Source: DATMNR01 sp963702765
Lineage (GTDB): Bacteria > Chloroflexota > Ktedonobacteria > Ktedonobacterales > Ktedonobacteraceae
Reading direction: 5' to 3'
Assembly (NCBI GenBank): GCA_963702765.1
Contig: CAVPEB010000026.1
Coordinates: forward strand, 68,508-132,507
DNA length: 64,000 nucleotides
In this document: positions 63,275 through 64,000 of the stretch, piece by piece
Layout: each line of letters begins with the position of its first letter
Position numbering within the stretch: the stretch's first letter is position 1
Notes under the pieces: generated by a model
Database searches by the model: none
What the model saw: the letters and a program-made list of their open reading frames with translations, nothing else
What the model was told of the DNA's origin: nothing
Made by a program: the position numbers and the translations under genes

Positions 63275-64000
63275 ATGTTTAAACGTATAATAGTCCCCCT
63301 TGATGGATCAAACAGGGCAGAACAAGCCATACCTATCGCAGCTCGCATTGCACGTGCTTCCAAAGGATCGATCATTTTACTGCAAGTCGTCACAGTACCC
63401 TTTGAAATCGGATCGCAGGTTGTGCTGTTATCGGGATTTTCATCCACCACATTGGAAAATGATATCAATACTGCTACGCATTACCTTGCTGCAATTGCTA
63501 GAAGAGATGAGTTGGACGGTATCGGCTTAAAAATGAAGGTTCTCACAGGATCTGCCGCCCAGAAAATCCAGGATGTGGTAGTAGATGAACAGGCTGATCT
63601 CATTGTTATGTGTAGCCATGGCGATACAGGCATCAAGCGTTTCATGCTCGGTAGTGTTGCTCAGAAAGTAGCGCGGCACAGTACCGTGCCAGTGTTTGTT
63701 TTACGTCAAGACGGCTCGGTGCCTGTAAGCTCATATCCAGATCACCTTCGTCCCCTACGAGCATTGATGGCAGTTGTTGCTCTCGATGGATCAGCCTTGC
63801 GGAGGATGCACTTGTGCCAGCAGCATCTCTCGTGATGGCACTGGCTGCTCCTGCGAGAGGTTCTTTACAACTCACACGCGTTGTGAAACTGCCAATCAAA
63901 GTAAGAGGGTCTGGAGAACAAGGCAAACATAACTATCCTGAATCGATGGAAATGCATGCAACAGATGAAGCCATGCGAGATGCGAAAACCTATCTTGGCA
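63275..64000 (+). CDS. Tandem universal stress protein (frameshifted, cut by window edge)
   Basis: The first Usp domain (1-150) has IIVPLDGSNRAEQAIP, LIVMCSHGDTG and the phosphate-binding GSVAQKVARHSTVPVFVLR. A second domain starts VVALDGSALAEDALVPAASL once a base lost near 63796 is restored (TTGCGG for TTGGCGG), and it continues open to the window end through LTRVVKLP. Two-domain Usp proteins bind ATP and respond to stress or energy state. AAAAAGGAGCAG precedes the ATG; the leader contains a three-hairpin repeat. The end lies outside the window. Confidence 0.87.

Overview
The window looks like chromosomal DNA from a Chloroflexota bacterium, most likely of the Ktedonobacteria type. The hints are moderate GC with GC-rich insertion DNA, a Ser/Thr kinase-WD40 fusion, Gram-positive-style T-box leaders, long hairpin terminators and many dispersed intergenic repeats. 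This placement is inference; there is no rRNA to confirm it.

Layout. 1-441: start of an ArsA/GET3-like ATPase. 931-4643: a small unknown protein, then leuS under a T-box leader that has a complete tRNA-Ala(GGC) gene and its own promoter inside it, and a second tRNA-Ala(CGC) just upstream. 4681-10880: a large SF1 helicase-nuclease gene (possible phage defence) cut by a 1578-bp IS1182-like element. 11369-17006: a 9-bp repeat array, an aminoglycoside-phosphotransferase-like gene, and two tandem thrS genes, each with its own Thr T-box. 17194-25123: an orphan molybdenum hydroxylase large subunit, kinase-WD40, an alpha/beta hydrolase, a quinone oxidoreductase and a REC-wHTH-PAS regulator. 25383-33488: an aromatic-ring reduction cluster with a complete class I ATP-dependent benzoyl-CoA reductase (two 2-hydroxyacyl-CoA-dehydratase-type subunits, two ASKHA ATPases) plus dienoyl-CoA hydratase, hydroxyacyl-CoA dehydrogenase and ring-opening hydrolase. 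A hemerythrin follows. 34019-37762: GntR regulator, diaminopropionate ammonia-lyase and kynureninase. 37989-47493: ArsB-like permease with a Usp partner, a hydrolase, YjbR, a SHOCT protein, an aminotransferase, an HTH-FHA-ABC-permease fusion and an Eis-like acetyltransferase. 47579-53909: a heterodimeric ABC exporter pair behind a second 9-bp array, then a LuxR-type response regulator with two cytoplasmic trypsin/PDZ proteases. 54241-64000: a DUF3592-like membrane protein, htpG, two convergent paralogous hydrolase/membrane-protein modules with a MarR regulator, an acyltransferase, a baeRF-type protein and a tandem Usp running off the end.

The ring-reduction genes would convert benzoyl-CoA to dienoyl-CoA, hydrate and oxidise it, and open the ring. 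CoA ligase and ferredoxin genes are not in the window. The aminoacyl-tRNA synthetase genes would be induced by uncharged tRNA-Leu or tRNA-Thr through transcription antitermination.

Caution: at least fourteen protein genes or gene parts are broken by single-base frameshifts, mostly one-base insertions outside homopolymers and including housekeeping genes. This suggests sequence error more than biology. I annotate such genes as one locus and give each break point.
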